Positions 10,918-21,867 of a DNA stretch of 60,000 nucleotides are shown one piece after another. Position 1 is the stretch's first letter. Every line of letters starts with the position of its first letter. The stretch is from positions 1,689,185-1,749,184 of the forward strand of contig NW_003314277.1 in assembly GCF_000143415.4 (NCBI RefSeq), given 5' to 3'. A program made the position numbers and the translations under genes. This stretch comes from Selaginella moellendorffii (lineage: Eukaryota; Streptophyta; Lycopodiopsida; Selaginellales; Selaginellaceae). Below the pieces are notes generated by a model that saw nothing but the letters and a program-made list of their open reading frames with translations, had not been told where the DNA came from and did no database searches.

Positions 10918-11445
10918 CCGGTCTCGGTCCCGGTCGCAGTCTCAGTCTCGACTTTGGACTCCATCTCGGGTCCATCTCGGGTCCATCTCGGACTCCATCT
11001 CGGACTTCATCTCGGGTCCATCTCGGACTCCATCTCGGGTCCATCTCGGACTCCATCTCAGACTCCACCTCGGGTCCATCTCGGGTCCACCTCGGACTCC
11101 ATCTCGGACTCCATCTCGGGTCCATCTCGGACTCCATCTCGGGTCCATCTCGGACTCCACCTCGGACTCCGTCTTGGACTCCACTTCGGACCTTAACTCG
11201 GGTCCATCTCGGACACTTCCACGTGTCATGTGTTAGTCCTTTTGGGTCCCTTTTTGGAGCCTTGCTTATTGCTCGCTTCGTGCTCGTTCCTCGAGCACTT
11301 TGTTGGGAGTTCCACTCCCGCTCTTGACCTTTCAAGTTGAAGCTTTTAGTCCAAAAGTGTTATGCTCATTTGGTTTTCACTTCGGCCACCACCACATGGC
11401 ACCATTCCGGCTCTACTTTGGGGCCTAGGGATTTTGTGTCTCACA
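9787..11445 (-). mobile_element. R1 solo LTR, copy B (complete, 1,659 bp)
   Basis: The unit begins TGTAAGAGACTAATTTTTCC (9787) and ends TTTTGTGTCTCACA (11445), giving TG...CA ends with a short imperfect terminal inverted repeat. It is flanked by perfect 5-bp direct repeats TGGAG at 9782-9786 and 11446-11450, the hallmark of LTR-retroelement integration. No internal region is attached, so it is a solo LTR left by recombination. It carries the best-preserved GACTC/GAGATGG minisatellite (10770-11215). By comparison with copies that keep a polypurine tract, the LTR sense strand is minus. Confidence 0.9.
10770..11215. repeat. LTR-internal minisatellite (CTCGGA hexamers, then CTCGGACTCCAT/CTCGGGTCCAT units)
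   Basis: The left third is a run of variant hexamers (CTCGGA, CTCGGT). The rest alternates an 11-mer and a 12-mer (CTCGGGTCCAT and CTCGGACTCCAT). Because the units avoid stop codons, long frames of up to 193 codons are open on both strands, with Ser/Asp/Gly-Leu or Arg/Trp-rich products. These are compositional artefacts and not genes. The same array type occurs in every R1 and R2 LTR here. Confidence 0.9.
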
Positions 11446-11450
11446 TGGAG

Positions 11451-12127
11451 ATTGGCCACTTAAGAATGGTTATACAAATCTTCCAGAAGTACCTTTGGGG
11501 ACCGAAAGAGATTTCCAAACATAGACTCCAATTCACCAGAGATCAGTTTCAATAATGTTGACTTCCCAAACAACTGAAATATCAAACATTAAAGCCCAAT
11601 GTTACCAGCAGTATAACATTACTAAGCTAGGCAACTGTTCAAGTTTGAGGCCAAAAGTTTAGGTTTCTAAACAAGACTGAGCGCCTTGGATATCCAAATG
11701 ATGCATCACAAGTCATAGATTATAATATACATACATATATGCTAGAAAAAAATAGAAAATATACCTAAAATCCCTTATGAATTCAAATGCTAAAAGCTGG
11801 AGCACACACAGTTTGGTCAAACTTTTAGTGAAACTTTACATATCCCACTTTTACTATTTTATTTGGACACTTTACGATCAAGGGTTGAGCCCTATTTGAT
11901 AGTGTGAAAATGGAGTGTTGTTGAGTATGCTACCATAAAAAAATAAACACATTATATTGCTACTAGTGTGAGTGTATGGAATATAGAAATGTGCATATCA
12001 ATTACCCCAAAAACCCTAGTTTATATACATGAGTGAATGGTTAAGATTGAAACTAATTTAATAGCTATCAAAATCCCACTATGCTAATATTAATTTACAA
12101 CATTATAGTTGTACATTTGGACCTCAC
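11451..12127 (-). mobile_element. Putative retroelement LTR, minus strand
   Basis: On the minus strand a polypurine tract (GAGAGGAGGGGATGA, about 12128-12142) is followed by TGTGAGG and an AT-rich stretch with a TATATAAAC box. That order suggests the 3' LTR of a minus-strand element, with copia-like internal end sequence at 12143-12270. The far end is not defined and no second LTR is visible. No coding sequence is seen here. Confidence 0.4.
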
Positions 12128-12274
12128 ATCATCCCCTCCTCTCGAAATGATGGAAGATAGTCAAAGTGTTGTAGTGGATGCGCCGGGATTTAAAGGAATA
12201 TCAGAAGGAGGTATTGGTGGATTTGTAATTGGTACCAATTATTCTTGATCCCTTTGTATGAAGTGTTTTAGCCA

Positions 12275-12395
12275 CTATATATGCATAATTTTTTATTGGA
12301 TATCATGCTAAATATAGTGCATATGATCATGGGATGAAATTTGGATATACTGTCACCGTGGATCCTTGGAATCTTGGGGGATAAATGATATACTA
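12275..12395 (-). repeat. R3-related segment
   Basis: About 120 bp nearly identical to 22160-22280 (shared ATTTTTTATTGGATATCATG and GGATATACTGTCACCGTGG). Its right part is the reverse complement of the R3 mini-LTR at 24725-24870. It ends by diverging into AT-rich sequence. Confidence 0.75.
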
Positions 12396-12544
12396 GGAGG
12401 GCTTAAGAAAGTTTATAAATTATAAATATATTTATAAATTATAAATACAAGATTAATCTAAATAAATAACAACCATTAGATGGTAAAGTATCCTAGAATG
12501 TCTAAACATATTCTTTTTATATCCACTATCTTTCTATAGGTTTG

Positions 12545-14130
12545 TGTAAGTGATTAAATTTTCCATTCTACTTTAGTTACTTAACTACACTTCCACCCAT
12601 TTGGAAGAGTCTCATTCACAACCTCCATAAGTCCTATTCTAAACTTGGGGTTTGTTAGCCTTGAGAATGGTATCTGTGCCACTCAACTTTTGCACTTGGT
12701 CGAAGTGCTCCACATGTCCGATACCATGATCGACACTCCAAGGTACCACCAACATATCAGCTTGTTACACTAAAGCCATGCCCATTCACCTTGGTCATAC
12801 CAATGGTCCAACACCACTTACATCACAATCCCGTTTCTCAAATATTAGGCCATCCGTCCATGAGTGATCCTCCTAGAGCCACTCCTTAGCATCTTTAGAA
12901 TGCTCACAGATATGGGGAACAACCTTCCCTAATATCCCTTTTTACAATTTCCACCAAGTCCTTTTTCTGTCCATGGCCGTGTTCGCCAACACTGCCACTA
13001 GGACAAGGCCCACAGGCCCACCTACTAAGTCCCAGTGTCCTCAGGGATTTCCTCACTACATGACTGTATCCTTAGTCACTACTCTAGAGGATTACTCCTC
13101 TTCTTTTCCACAGTCTGGGATTTTAAGACAACATTTCAGAACACTGTGGCCTTACACGAGCATCATGGGTACTCTCCCCATCTTCCACCTTTGGATGCCC
13201 TAACTATAGGCTTAGAGCGAGGTTCCATTGAGCCACACTAGGTATCCAAGTAGGTAGTGCCACCCATGCTTCGATTGGGAGTATCGACTATTCGATCTCC
13301 CGGGGGAACTAGAGCTGGCTCTTGGACACTTCATCAAGCTACCCCGCTTGTCTATCCATATTCACTTTAGCTTTGGACTCTTTAGTGGATATATTATCAC
13401 CTAGCACACGGGCATAGCCTTTTTGGGTCACACTAGCTTTTCTGGGTCACACTAGTTTTTCTTGGCCAAACTAGCTCCATTGGGGTCCAACCCCACACTC
13501 ACCCTACTATACTTTTAGAACCCTTTACACTCCCCCGGGGACAATCACTTTTGGCTTTCACCCAACAACCTGTATTAGTATTCGAACTCGGACTCAGACT
13601 CAATCTTTGTTTTGGTCTTGGTCTCAGTCTTGGTCTCGGTCTCAGTCTCGGTTCCATCTCGAACTCCATCTTGAACTCCATCTCGAACTCCATCTCAGGT
13701 CTATCTCAGACTCCATCTTGGACTCCGTCTTGGACTCCATCTCAGACTCATACTTAGATTCGGATTCGGTCTCAGTATCGGTCTCGGTCACGGTCTCGGT
13801 CTCGGTCTCAGTCTCAGTCTCGGTCTCGGTCTCGATCTCGGTCTCCATTCCATCTCGAACTCCATCTCGGACTCCATCTCGGACTCCATCTCGGGTCCAT
13901 CTCAGACTCCATCTTGGACTCCATCTCGGATCTATCTTCGACTCCATCTCGGGTCCATCTCGGACTCCATCTCAGGTCCATCTCAAACTCCATCTTGAAC
14001 TCCATCTCAGACTCCATCTTGGGTCCATCTCGGACTCCATCTCGGGTCCATCTCAAACTCCATCTTGGGTCCATTTTGGATTCCATCTCGGACTCCATCT
14101 CGGGTCCATCTCAGGTCCATCTCGGACTAT
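12545..14130 (-). mobile_element. R1 LTR, copy C (3' LTR of a larger element, broken)
   Basis: The outer end TGTAAGTGATTAAATTTTCC begins at 12545 and the body follows copy B block by block, including a long array from about 13580. At 14130 the array is interrupted by an R2 solo LTR. Beyond it the expected terminal 200-300 bp are missing or inverted. R1 internal sequence resumes at about 15383. Copy C is therefore read as the 3' LTR of the element whose internal DNA occupies 15383-17434 and 20564-21867. Confidence 0.75.
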
Positions 14131-15281
14131 TGTAAGCCACAATTTTTTCCTTTCCAATTTTCCAGCTTACCTCGTCTATCTGTCTGACACTGCCTTGGCT
14201 TTTGCTAAGTTCCCTCGCCAAGGTTTTCGCCTATGGTACCAACTCTTACTTGGTCCTACTTGGTTTCAGCTACTCACTGCACGAGCAACGGAGCGTTAGC
14301 CATCCATCCACGGATTCCCAATCTCTCCCAATCCCCCTTCCTGGGTTAGACTGGACTTAAGGTTCGGCTACACTCCCTGCAAGCACAAGCAGCCAAGCAC
14401 ACCAAACTTCCAGGTTCCCAACATCCTTTGGTACCACAAGACTTGATCATGGGACCCCCTAAATCCCAAGTCTTGAGTGCAACACTTGCTTCGGGACGCC
14501 GGGGCAAAACACCGTGGCCTAGCGGCCTGGTATGGGTACCTCTACCCCCCCGTTTCCATCCTGAAGGAAGGCCCAAGCCCCTAGGAAGGGCGAGGACCAA
14601 TGAGCCGCATGGTACTCAAGTGGGGCACCATTCCACATGAGTCAGGAGCACCGCAATCAATTTCCCTTTCGGGAGTGGGAGCTGCTCTTGAGCACTTCCT
14701 TGGATGGCCCCTCCAGCACCAACCAAGTCCATACTCACTCCCACCTAAAGCCCCTCGGTCCCAGTCTCAACCTCAAGTCGGTTTGGAAGCCCCACTGAAG
14801 AGTCCCTTCAAAACTGGTTCCTGGACCTCACTATCCCTACTATACTTTTGGAACCCCCTGCAGCCCCCCCCCCCCCCCCCCGGGAGATGCACGCTTTGGG
14901 CTTTCACCCCTTGACCCGTATTAGTATTTGGACTTAGTCTTTGGCTCGATCTTGGACTCGATTTCGGATCCGACTTCGGATTCGGTCTCGGACTCGATCT
15001 CGGACTCGATCTCGAACCCGATCTCGGACCCGACCTCGGACTTGACCTCGGACTCGGTCTCGGACCCGATTTTGGATCTCGGACTCTGTCTCGAACTCGG
15101 TCTCGAACTCGGTCCCCGAGTCAGCCTCGGACTCGATTCCGGACTCTATCTCGAACTCGGTCTCAGAGTCAGTCTTGGACTCGATCTTCGACTTGGTCCC
15201 ATCCGATGAACTCTTTGTCATTTTGGTCATACTTTCGGGGTTCCTTTAGCCTATGACACCTCGGCAAGTTGGTTCCTTACA
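14131..15281 (-). mobile_element. R2 solo LTR (1,151 bp) inserted in R1 copy C
   Basis: The unit starts TGTAAGCCACAATTTTTTCC and ends GTTGGTTCCTTACA. Perfect 5-bp repeats ACTAT flank it at 14126-14130 and 15282-15286. It aligns along its length, in reverse orientation, with the 5' LTR of the coding gypsy element at 33934-35050. Its sense strand is therefore minus. It contains an 18-bp C run (14864-14881) and its own CTCGGA-type array (14935-15200). Confidence 0.9.
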
Positions 15282-15382
15282 ACTATCTATGGGTGGTAGA
15301 GTTGTGAGACACAAATCCCAAAGCCCCAAAAGTAGAGTCCGAAATAGAGTCCAAGATGGACCTAAGATGGAGTCTGAGATGG
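15282..15382 (+). repeat. Inverted scrap of R1 polypurine tract and LTR end
   Basis: Here the R1 junction reads in plus orientation (CTATGGGTGGTAGAGT, then TGTGAGACACAAATCCC), opposite to the flanking R1 sequence. It ends in a few array units and then joins R1 internal DNA in the normal minus orientation. This is the signature of a small in-place inversion with a deletion. Confidence 0.7.
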
Positions 15383-17434
15383 AAAGTTTGATGTCCTCAT
15401 CGAATGATAAACTATTTTATACAGTAACACCAACCTATATTACCCTTTCCATCCTTGGCTCCTAGCCAATATTCATCAATGGTTTGACTGAAGGCTCGCC
15501 ATGCCTTATCCATCCTCTAATGAGCATAGTCTCTTCAACTTAAAGACTCATTAGACCACTTATGGTAGTCCTTCCCCCTTTTGTTTGTTTAATTCATGCT
15601 AAACACATTAGAGACAATATCTCTATTTCAATTTGACTACTCATTCAAGAGTATCCTCGGCCTCTACTAGCATAACCATTGCACTTTGAAACTTTTAATT
15701 TTAACATCTCAAAGTCAATTTCCTAGGTGTCTCTGACACTTGGCATTGCACATGTTGTGCAAACTCCACTTCCCCATTCTAGGAAGTTATTTACTTGAGG
15801 GCAACATCACCTTTTCTATTATTTCGTGCCACTCTAGGCATAAATTTCATTTTTCCATAATTTGTGCTAAGGTTGTTCACAGCCCTATCATTTGGCCATC
15901 TTGCCACTCCCTGCTTTGGAGCTTTCACTTTGCCAAATTAAAGCATTTTAGGAATCCATCCTTGGAAATATATTCCTTTTCCACAATCTGTTAACACCAA
16001 ACATATGAGTGTTCCTCACTTAACTTTTTCATTTGGATTCATGCTAATGATTTTCATGGCCTATTCTTGGCCCTAGTCTTTTGCTCTTATCCTTTGATTG
16101 TTACATTAAGCAACATAGGATCATTACATTTATCCTTGAGGTATCCTTTTGGTTCCATAGCAAAGGCTCTGCTTTGCCAAGTCCAGAAGGTGTTCACCCC
16201 TAGTAAGTCTTTTTAGCATTTTCTGTTATGGGCTTTATGCATGGCCCAACCTAGCGACGTACCCATAAGTCTCTTTCGTAGACTTGCAATACCATTGCAT
16301 TATCGTAGTTCATTTCCCTTATGTGTTTTTCTCACTTGGTCACTTTGACCAAGCCATACTATTATCAATAGTTCAAATCAAGACTTTGAACTAAGAACTT
16401 TATTCTTTAACCTCACAAGGACTTTGTCCTTGTTTTAGCCATAAGACCACTTAGTGATCTAACTTTGACACCTTAACATATTTGCTAATTGGTACTAGGC
16501 TTTCTAAACCTTTAACTTGTTGACCATGACCCCAGGGGCATCCCCCACACTTGGTGGTGCACCCAAGCCAACATTTCTAGCCAAGGGTCCATAGCAATTG
16601 AGACTAGGTGTCCCCATCTCATTCACCACCTTCTTGGTGCCACTTGCACCAAGTGTTTAAGTTAGATATGTTGAGATTTCACACTAAGCAATTTAATCAT
16701 GCATCACGACTTCAAGGCATCCCCTGCTTGACGGTGTGCCTAAGCCAATCTCCTTATTGAGAGTCCATGACCACTGAAAAATGAGTGTTCTCATATTCCA
16801 AACCATCACCACGCTCTAGTGAGTTGGGATTCTAACCCAAACACTAAAGGGTTGAGACTCGAACCTAACCTCTATATATGCATCTACAGATGGCATCATC
16901 CAGGATGCTTAGCATGCCTCCCCAAGCTACTGCACCAACTTATACTTAAAGCATGCTACGAATCACAATTTAGGAATCTAGTTCCTCCAAACTGCCAAGT
17001 CCTCTCACTTGACAAGTTTGTGATCCTGCATAGACTCCTCCATGCTTGGCCCCATAGGTTGCCCCTTTTGAAGTCAACAACTTCAACTGGGGTCTTTGTT
17101 CCCTTAACTTACCAATCTCGCTTAGCATGTCACTTAATTAGTGTAACATGGTTTTCTACATAAGCATGAAAGTCTTTAACCATCGACTTTTGTTAAAAGC
17201 CATCTCTTTGAACACTTGGGAATTACTTCCCCAGCTTTGATAGCCTCGCCTCATGTTAAACTTCAAAACCACACTTCTACGATGCTATTTTGATTTTGTG
17301 CGCTTTATGAACCATTTACACTTATCTTTCTATGTACTAATTTACCTAGAATTGTCTTTGGGAATCTTAAAGGGACTCTGTCCCTTATTTTACTAAGGCA
17401 TTTCCTTTCGCAAGCTTTCAAAGTGCCTTATGGT
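15383..17434 (-). mobile_element. R1 internal region, copy C element (part 1)
   Basis: About 2 kb is collinear with 23092-25570 and, reversed, with 17889-18860. No frame on either strand shows gag, protease, reverse transcriptase or integrase motifs. Conserved words such as TTGCCAAGTCCAGA and CACAAGGACTTTGTCCTTG recur in all copies. A long, conserved, non-coding interior between large LTRs fits a large non-autonomous retroelement (LARD-like). It is interrupted at 17435 by a nested R1 element and resumes at 20564. Confidence 0.7.
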
Positions 17435-17439
17435 CTAAC

Positions 17440-20400
17440 TGTGAAACACAAATCCCTAAGCCCCAAAGTGGAGCTGAAAGGGTGTAGTGGCTGAAGTGAA
17501 AGCCAAATGAGTGTAATACGTTTGGACTAAAAACTCCGACTTGAAGAGTCGAGAGCGGGAGTGGAACTCCTATCTGAGTGCTCAAGGAACGAGCATGAAG
17601 CAAGCAATAAGAGAGTCTTTAGAAAAGGGACATAAGAGGACCATTACATGACACGTGGTGGAGTTCAAGATGGAGTCCTAGATGGACCAAGATGGAGTTT
17701 GAGATGGAGTCCGAGATGGACCCGAGATGGAGTCTAAGATGGACCTGAGATGGAGTCCAAGATGGATATGAGATGGAGTCCGAGATGGACCGAGATGGAG
17801 TCCGAGATGGACCGAGATGGAGTCTGAGATAGACCCAAGATGGAGCCGTCCGAGATGGAGCCCGAGATGGAGTCCGAGATGGCCCGAGTGGGAAAAACAC
17901 CTAAGGGAAACGAATTATGTTAATGCGATGGTATAATGAGTCCGAAGAAAGTAGTATCTATAAGAGACCCATGGGAGGGTCATAAAGTTGGGCCGTGGAT
18001 AGAGCCCACAGTAGAAAATGGTTAAGAGACGTATTAAGGATGAACACCCTTTGGACTTGACAAAACAAAGTTTTTGTTATGGAACCAAAAGGATACCTCG
18101 AAAATAGAGGTAGTGATCCTATATTGTTAAGTGCAACAATCAAGGATAGGAGCAAAAGATTAGTGGCTAAGACAAGAGCCATGGGAATTATGGGAAAGAA
18201 TCCAAATGACAAAGTTAAGCAAAAAACACTAATGTATTGGGTGCTAATGGATTATGGGAAAGGCAATGTGTTTCCAAGGATGGATTCCCAATTTCTCCGA
18301 TTTGGCGAAGGTGGAAGCTCTAAGGGAGGGAGCGGTAAAGTAGCCAAATGATAGGGCCATGGACAACCCTAGCACAAATTATAATAACTGGAACTTAGTG
18401 CCAAGGGTGGCACGATATCGAAGAGAGGATGATGGTGCCCTTAAGTAGAGAACTTCTTAGGATGGGGAAGTGGAGTTGCATAATATATGCAATGCAAAGT
18501 GTTAGAGACACTTAGGAAATCGACTATGAGAAGTTCAAATTAAAAGTTCCAAAGTGCAAAGATTATATCAATGGAAACTAAGACTACTCGAGAATGAGTA
18601 GTGGGATTAAGATAGAGAAGGTGTCTCTATCAGGTTTAATGAGAAGTAAACCAATAAAAGGAGAGAACCACCATAAGTGGTCGAATGAGTCTCTAAGTTG
18701 GAGAAACTATGCTTCTTAGAGGATGGGCAAGGCATGGTGAGCCTTCGGTGTCAAACCATTGACAAATATTGGTGAGGTGCCAAGGATGGAAAACGTAATA
18801 TATGTTGGTATTACTTTATAAAATAGTTTATCGTTCGATGAGGACATCGAACTTCGTCTATCAGTGGTGGAGTTGTGAGACACAAATCCCTAAGCCCCAA
18901 AGTGGAGCCAAAAGGGTGCCACGTGGTAGTGGCCAAAGTGAAAGCCAAATGAACATAATATGTTTGGACTAAAAGCTCTGACTTGAAGAGTCAAGAGCAG
19001 GAGTGGAACTCCTATCGAAGTGCTCAAGGAACGAGCATGAAGCAAGCAATAAGAGAGTCTCTAGAAAAGGGACACAAAAGGACCATCACATGATATGTGG
19101 TGGAGTCTGAGATGGAGTCCGAGATGGACCGAGATGGAGTTCGAGATGGAGTTCTAGATGGACTGAGATGGAGTTCGAGATGGACCCAAGATGGAGTCTG
19201 AGATGGAGTTTGAGATGGACCTAAGATGGAGTTCGAGATGGACTTGAGATGGAGTCCGAGATGGACCGAGATGGAGTCCAAGATGGACTTGAGATGGAGC
19301 CCGAGATGGAGTCTGAGATGGACCTGAGATGGAGTCCGAGATGGACCCGAGATGGAGTCCAAGATGGAGTCCGAGATGGACCAAGACGGAGTCCGAGATG
19401 GAGTTTGAGATGGACCAAGAAGGACCCGAGATGGAGTCCAAGGTCGAGACTGAGACCGAGACCGGAACCAAGACTGGAACCGAGATCGAGACTGAGATCA
19501 GGGCCGAGGCCGAGGCTGAGACGAGCTCGAGCTCAAGCCCAAGCCCAAGTCCAAGTCCAAGTCCAAGTCCGAGAGTGAAAGCCCAAAGCATTTGTCTCCC
19601 AGACCTTGGGGGTTTTAGTGAGCTCTAAAAGTATAATAAGGGGAGAACTCCAATAGAGCCAGTTTGGCTAGGAAAGGCCAGTTTGGCCCAGGAAGGCTAT
19701 GCCCAGGTGTTGGGTGATAGGATAACCACTGGGAAGTCCAAGGCTATAGTGAATACGGATTGACAAGTGGGGTAGCTTGGTGAAGTGTTCAAGAGCCAGC
19801 TCTAGTTCCCTTGGGAGATCGAATGGCCGATGCTCCCAGTCCAAATGTGGGTGGCACTACCTACTTGGATACCTGGCGTGGCTCAACGGAACCTCACTCT
19901 AAGCCCATGGCTAGAGCACCAAAAGGCAGAAGGTGGGGAGAGTACCCATGAGGCTCGCATAAGGCTACGGTGTTCTAAAATGTTGTCCCAAAATCCCAAA
20001 TGGTGAAAAGGAAGAGGAGCCATCCTCTAGTGCTGTGACTAAGGATACGGTCACATGGTGAGGAAGTCCTAAAAGACAATGGGACTTAGAGGTTGGGCCT
20101 GCGGGCCTTGTTCCAGTGGTAGTGTTGGCAAACACATCCATGGACAGAACAGGATTTGGTGGGGATTGAAAAAGGGATATGTTGTTCCCCATATTTGCAA
20201 ACATCCTAAGGATGCTAAAGCATGGATCTAGGATGACCACTCATGGAAGTATGGCCTAATCTTTGAGAAATGGGACTACGATGCAGGTGGTGTTAGACCA
20301 CCAGTTTGACCAAGGTGAATGGGCATGGATTTAGCATAACGGGCTGGTATGTCGGTGGTACTTTGGAGTGTCGGTCATGGGATCGGACATGTGAAGTACT

Positions 20401-20558
20401 TGGACCAAGTGCAAGGGTTGAGTGGCATAGATGCTATTCTTAGGGTTAGCATGCCCAAGTCCTGAATTGGACTTATGGAGCTTGTGAATGAGACTCCTCA
20501 AAGTGGTCTGAGGTATGGTTAAGTGACTAAAGTAGAATGGAAAAATTAGTCGTTTACA
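17440..20558 (+). mobile_element. Nested R1 element with 5-bp target duplication
   Basis: A shortened 5' LTR (17440-17888, starting TGTGAAACACAAATCCC), an internal region (17889-18860), a polypurine tract (18861-18873) and a full 3' LTR (18874-20558, ending GTTTACA) form one insertion. Perfect CTAAC repeats flank it at 17435-17439 and 20559-20563. Removing it restores sequence matching 25285-25320, a paralogous empty site. The 5' LTR and interior have an internal deletion joining the array to interior DNA at about 17889. No protein is encoded. The long low-complexity frames in the arrays are not genes. Confidence 0.9.
18874..20558 (+). repeat. R1 3' LTR, copy D (1,685 bp)
   Basis: Its start follows the polypurine tract TCAGTGGTGGAGT. 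It runs through a GGAGTCCGAGATGG array (about 19100-19440), then GAGACCGAGACC hexamers, GTGAAAGCCCAAAGC, and the conserved non-repetitive half, to GTTTACA. It defines the sense orientation of the whole R1 family. Confidence 0.85.
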
Positions 20559-20563
20559 CTAAC

Positions 20564-21867
20564 ATGGACAATTTCATACTTTAGACTCTCAATGGCATCC
20601 TGGTTGCTAATAATAATATTTTTTAACATCCATTCAATTCTCCACTCCCAATTTGCATAATCACCCTTGCTTTCAATTCTTATAGTTCAATTCTATCCCT
20701 TTACTACTTGTTTTTTAGCCTTATGCCTTCCCTTTAGTTATTCTCCTCCTGTCTAGGAGGGTAATCTTGCACTTTCTACCATGATTTAGCAAGTATTTTT
20801 AGGGATGAATTTACTCAATAACTTAAGGAGTGGATTTTTAATTTGGATATGCTTACTATGTAATCCCACACACTAGGATTAATGTCGCTATGCATGGGCC
20901 TTTTTATGCCCATTGCTAGCCATGCCAAAATCCCTTTTGGCTTGGTCCAATTCAGATAGACGAACTTCTCTTGTCTTCACATTGGATAACACCTTCTATC
21001 TATTATTCACTAATAACTTAGTCCTTTATGCCTTATCTAATACCCTCATGATACTAAACACCACTTTTTGGTGTTTTAGAGTGTTGAAGTGTCCCAATGA
21101 TGGCCTTCTTTGATAATGAGTATTTCCTTTTTCAACACTAACTTATTATATTGCAACATAAGCAATTTATCCCCCGGAGGGATATATTTAACTTCTTTAT
21201 CCAAACAAAAGTCTTAGGTAATTAATTTCTACCAGTCCAATCAATTAGGTTGCACCTTTTGCTTAGTTGTCTCATAGTTGTCAAGTCCTATAACTCATTG
21301 CTAGTGCTTCCACATCTCCATCATTATTTGGGTCACCACACTCTTAGCTTAGGCTATGCCATTTCCATTTCCATTAGGATTTCTTTTGGCAAAGGGTTTT
21401 CATGAACCAACTAACTTGACTTCAAGGCATCACACCTTGGCACATTTGGTGTCTTCACACCATCAGCTCTACAAGCTTATCTTTACAACACTTTTCACTT
21501 GTGTTTAGATCTTTGCCAAGACTAAAGTAATCGTTTCTCATGCCAACTATCAGTTAACACTGCACTATAGTGTTCACATACAACTCTGCACCAAAGTTGT
21601 TTTCTTCTAGGAACACCTTTCCCATAACTTTAGTATGGGACATTTTGCCATCAATGAGATACCCACTATTTTCATATTTGGATCTTATGATCTTCTTTGT
21701 CCTTTGTAGAGTATGACACACCTTAGTCCAAATGTTTCCACTACATCTTTAAGACCATTCTTTGACTCCACTTAAGTCATCTAACTTTTTGGACTTTGCT
21801 CATTTGACCACCCTTAAAGTCTTAGCCTCCTGGCTATCTTTGAGATGTCAATTCACTAGAATACATT
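20564..21867 (-). mobile_element. R1 internal region, copy C element (part 2)
   Basis: This continues the interior broken by the nested insertion, and its first 260 bp match 25300-25560. I see no retroviral motifs in any frame. It ends where R1 LTR copy E begins. Confidence 0.65.

Noticed and set aside
10713-11335. Long Ser/Asp/Gly-Leu or Arg/Trp-rich frames on both strands
   Set aside because: They come from a stop-free minisatellite in an LTR and are open in several frames at once, with no conserved protein feature.
10770-14120. CRISPR array
   Set aside because: The repeats are short, adjacent and variable without unique spacers, and the DNA is a plant LTR.
13607-14299. 230-codon serine-rich frame
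   Set aside because: It is the array of R1 copy C running into the R2 LTR, and its end is not shared with other copies.
14428-15230. Frames of 70-104 codons on both strands in the R2 LTR
   Set aside because: They lie within a solo LTR bounded by a target duplication, are not conserved as protein in the second R2 copy, and partly consist of array sequence.
15740-18351. Frames of 84-114 codons in R1 interiors
   Set aside because: They are not preserved between the three interior copies and show no retroviral or cellular domain.
19024-19628. Several 90-145 codon frames on both strands
   Set aside because: Same array effect in LTR copy D.
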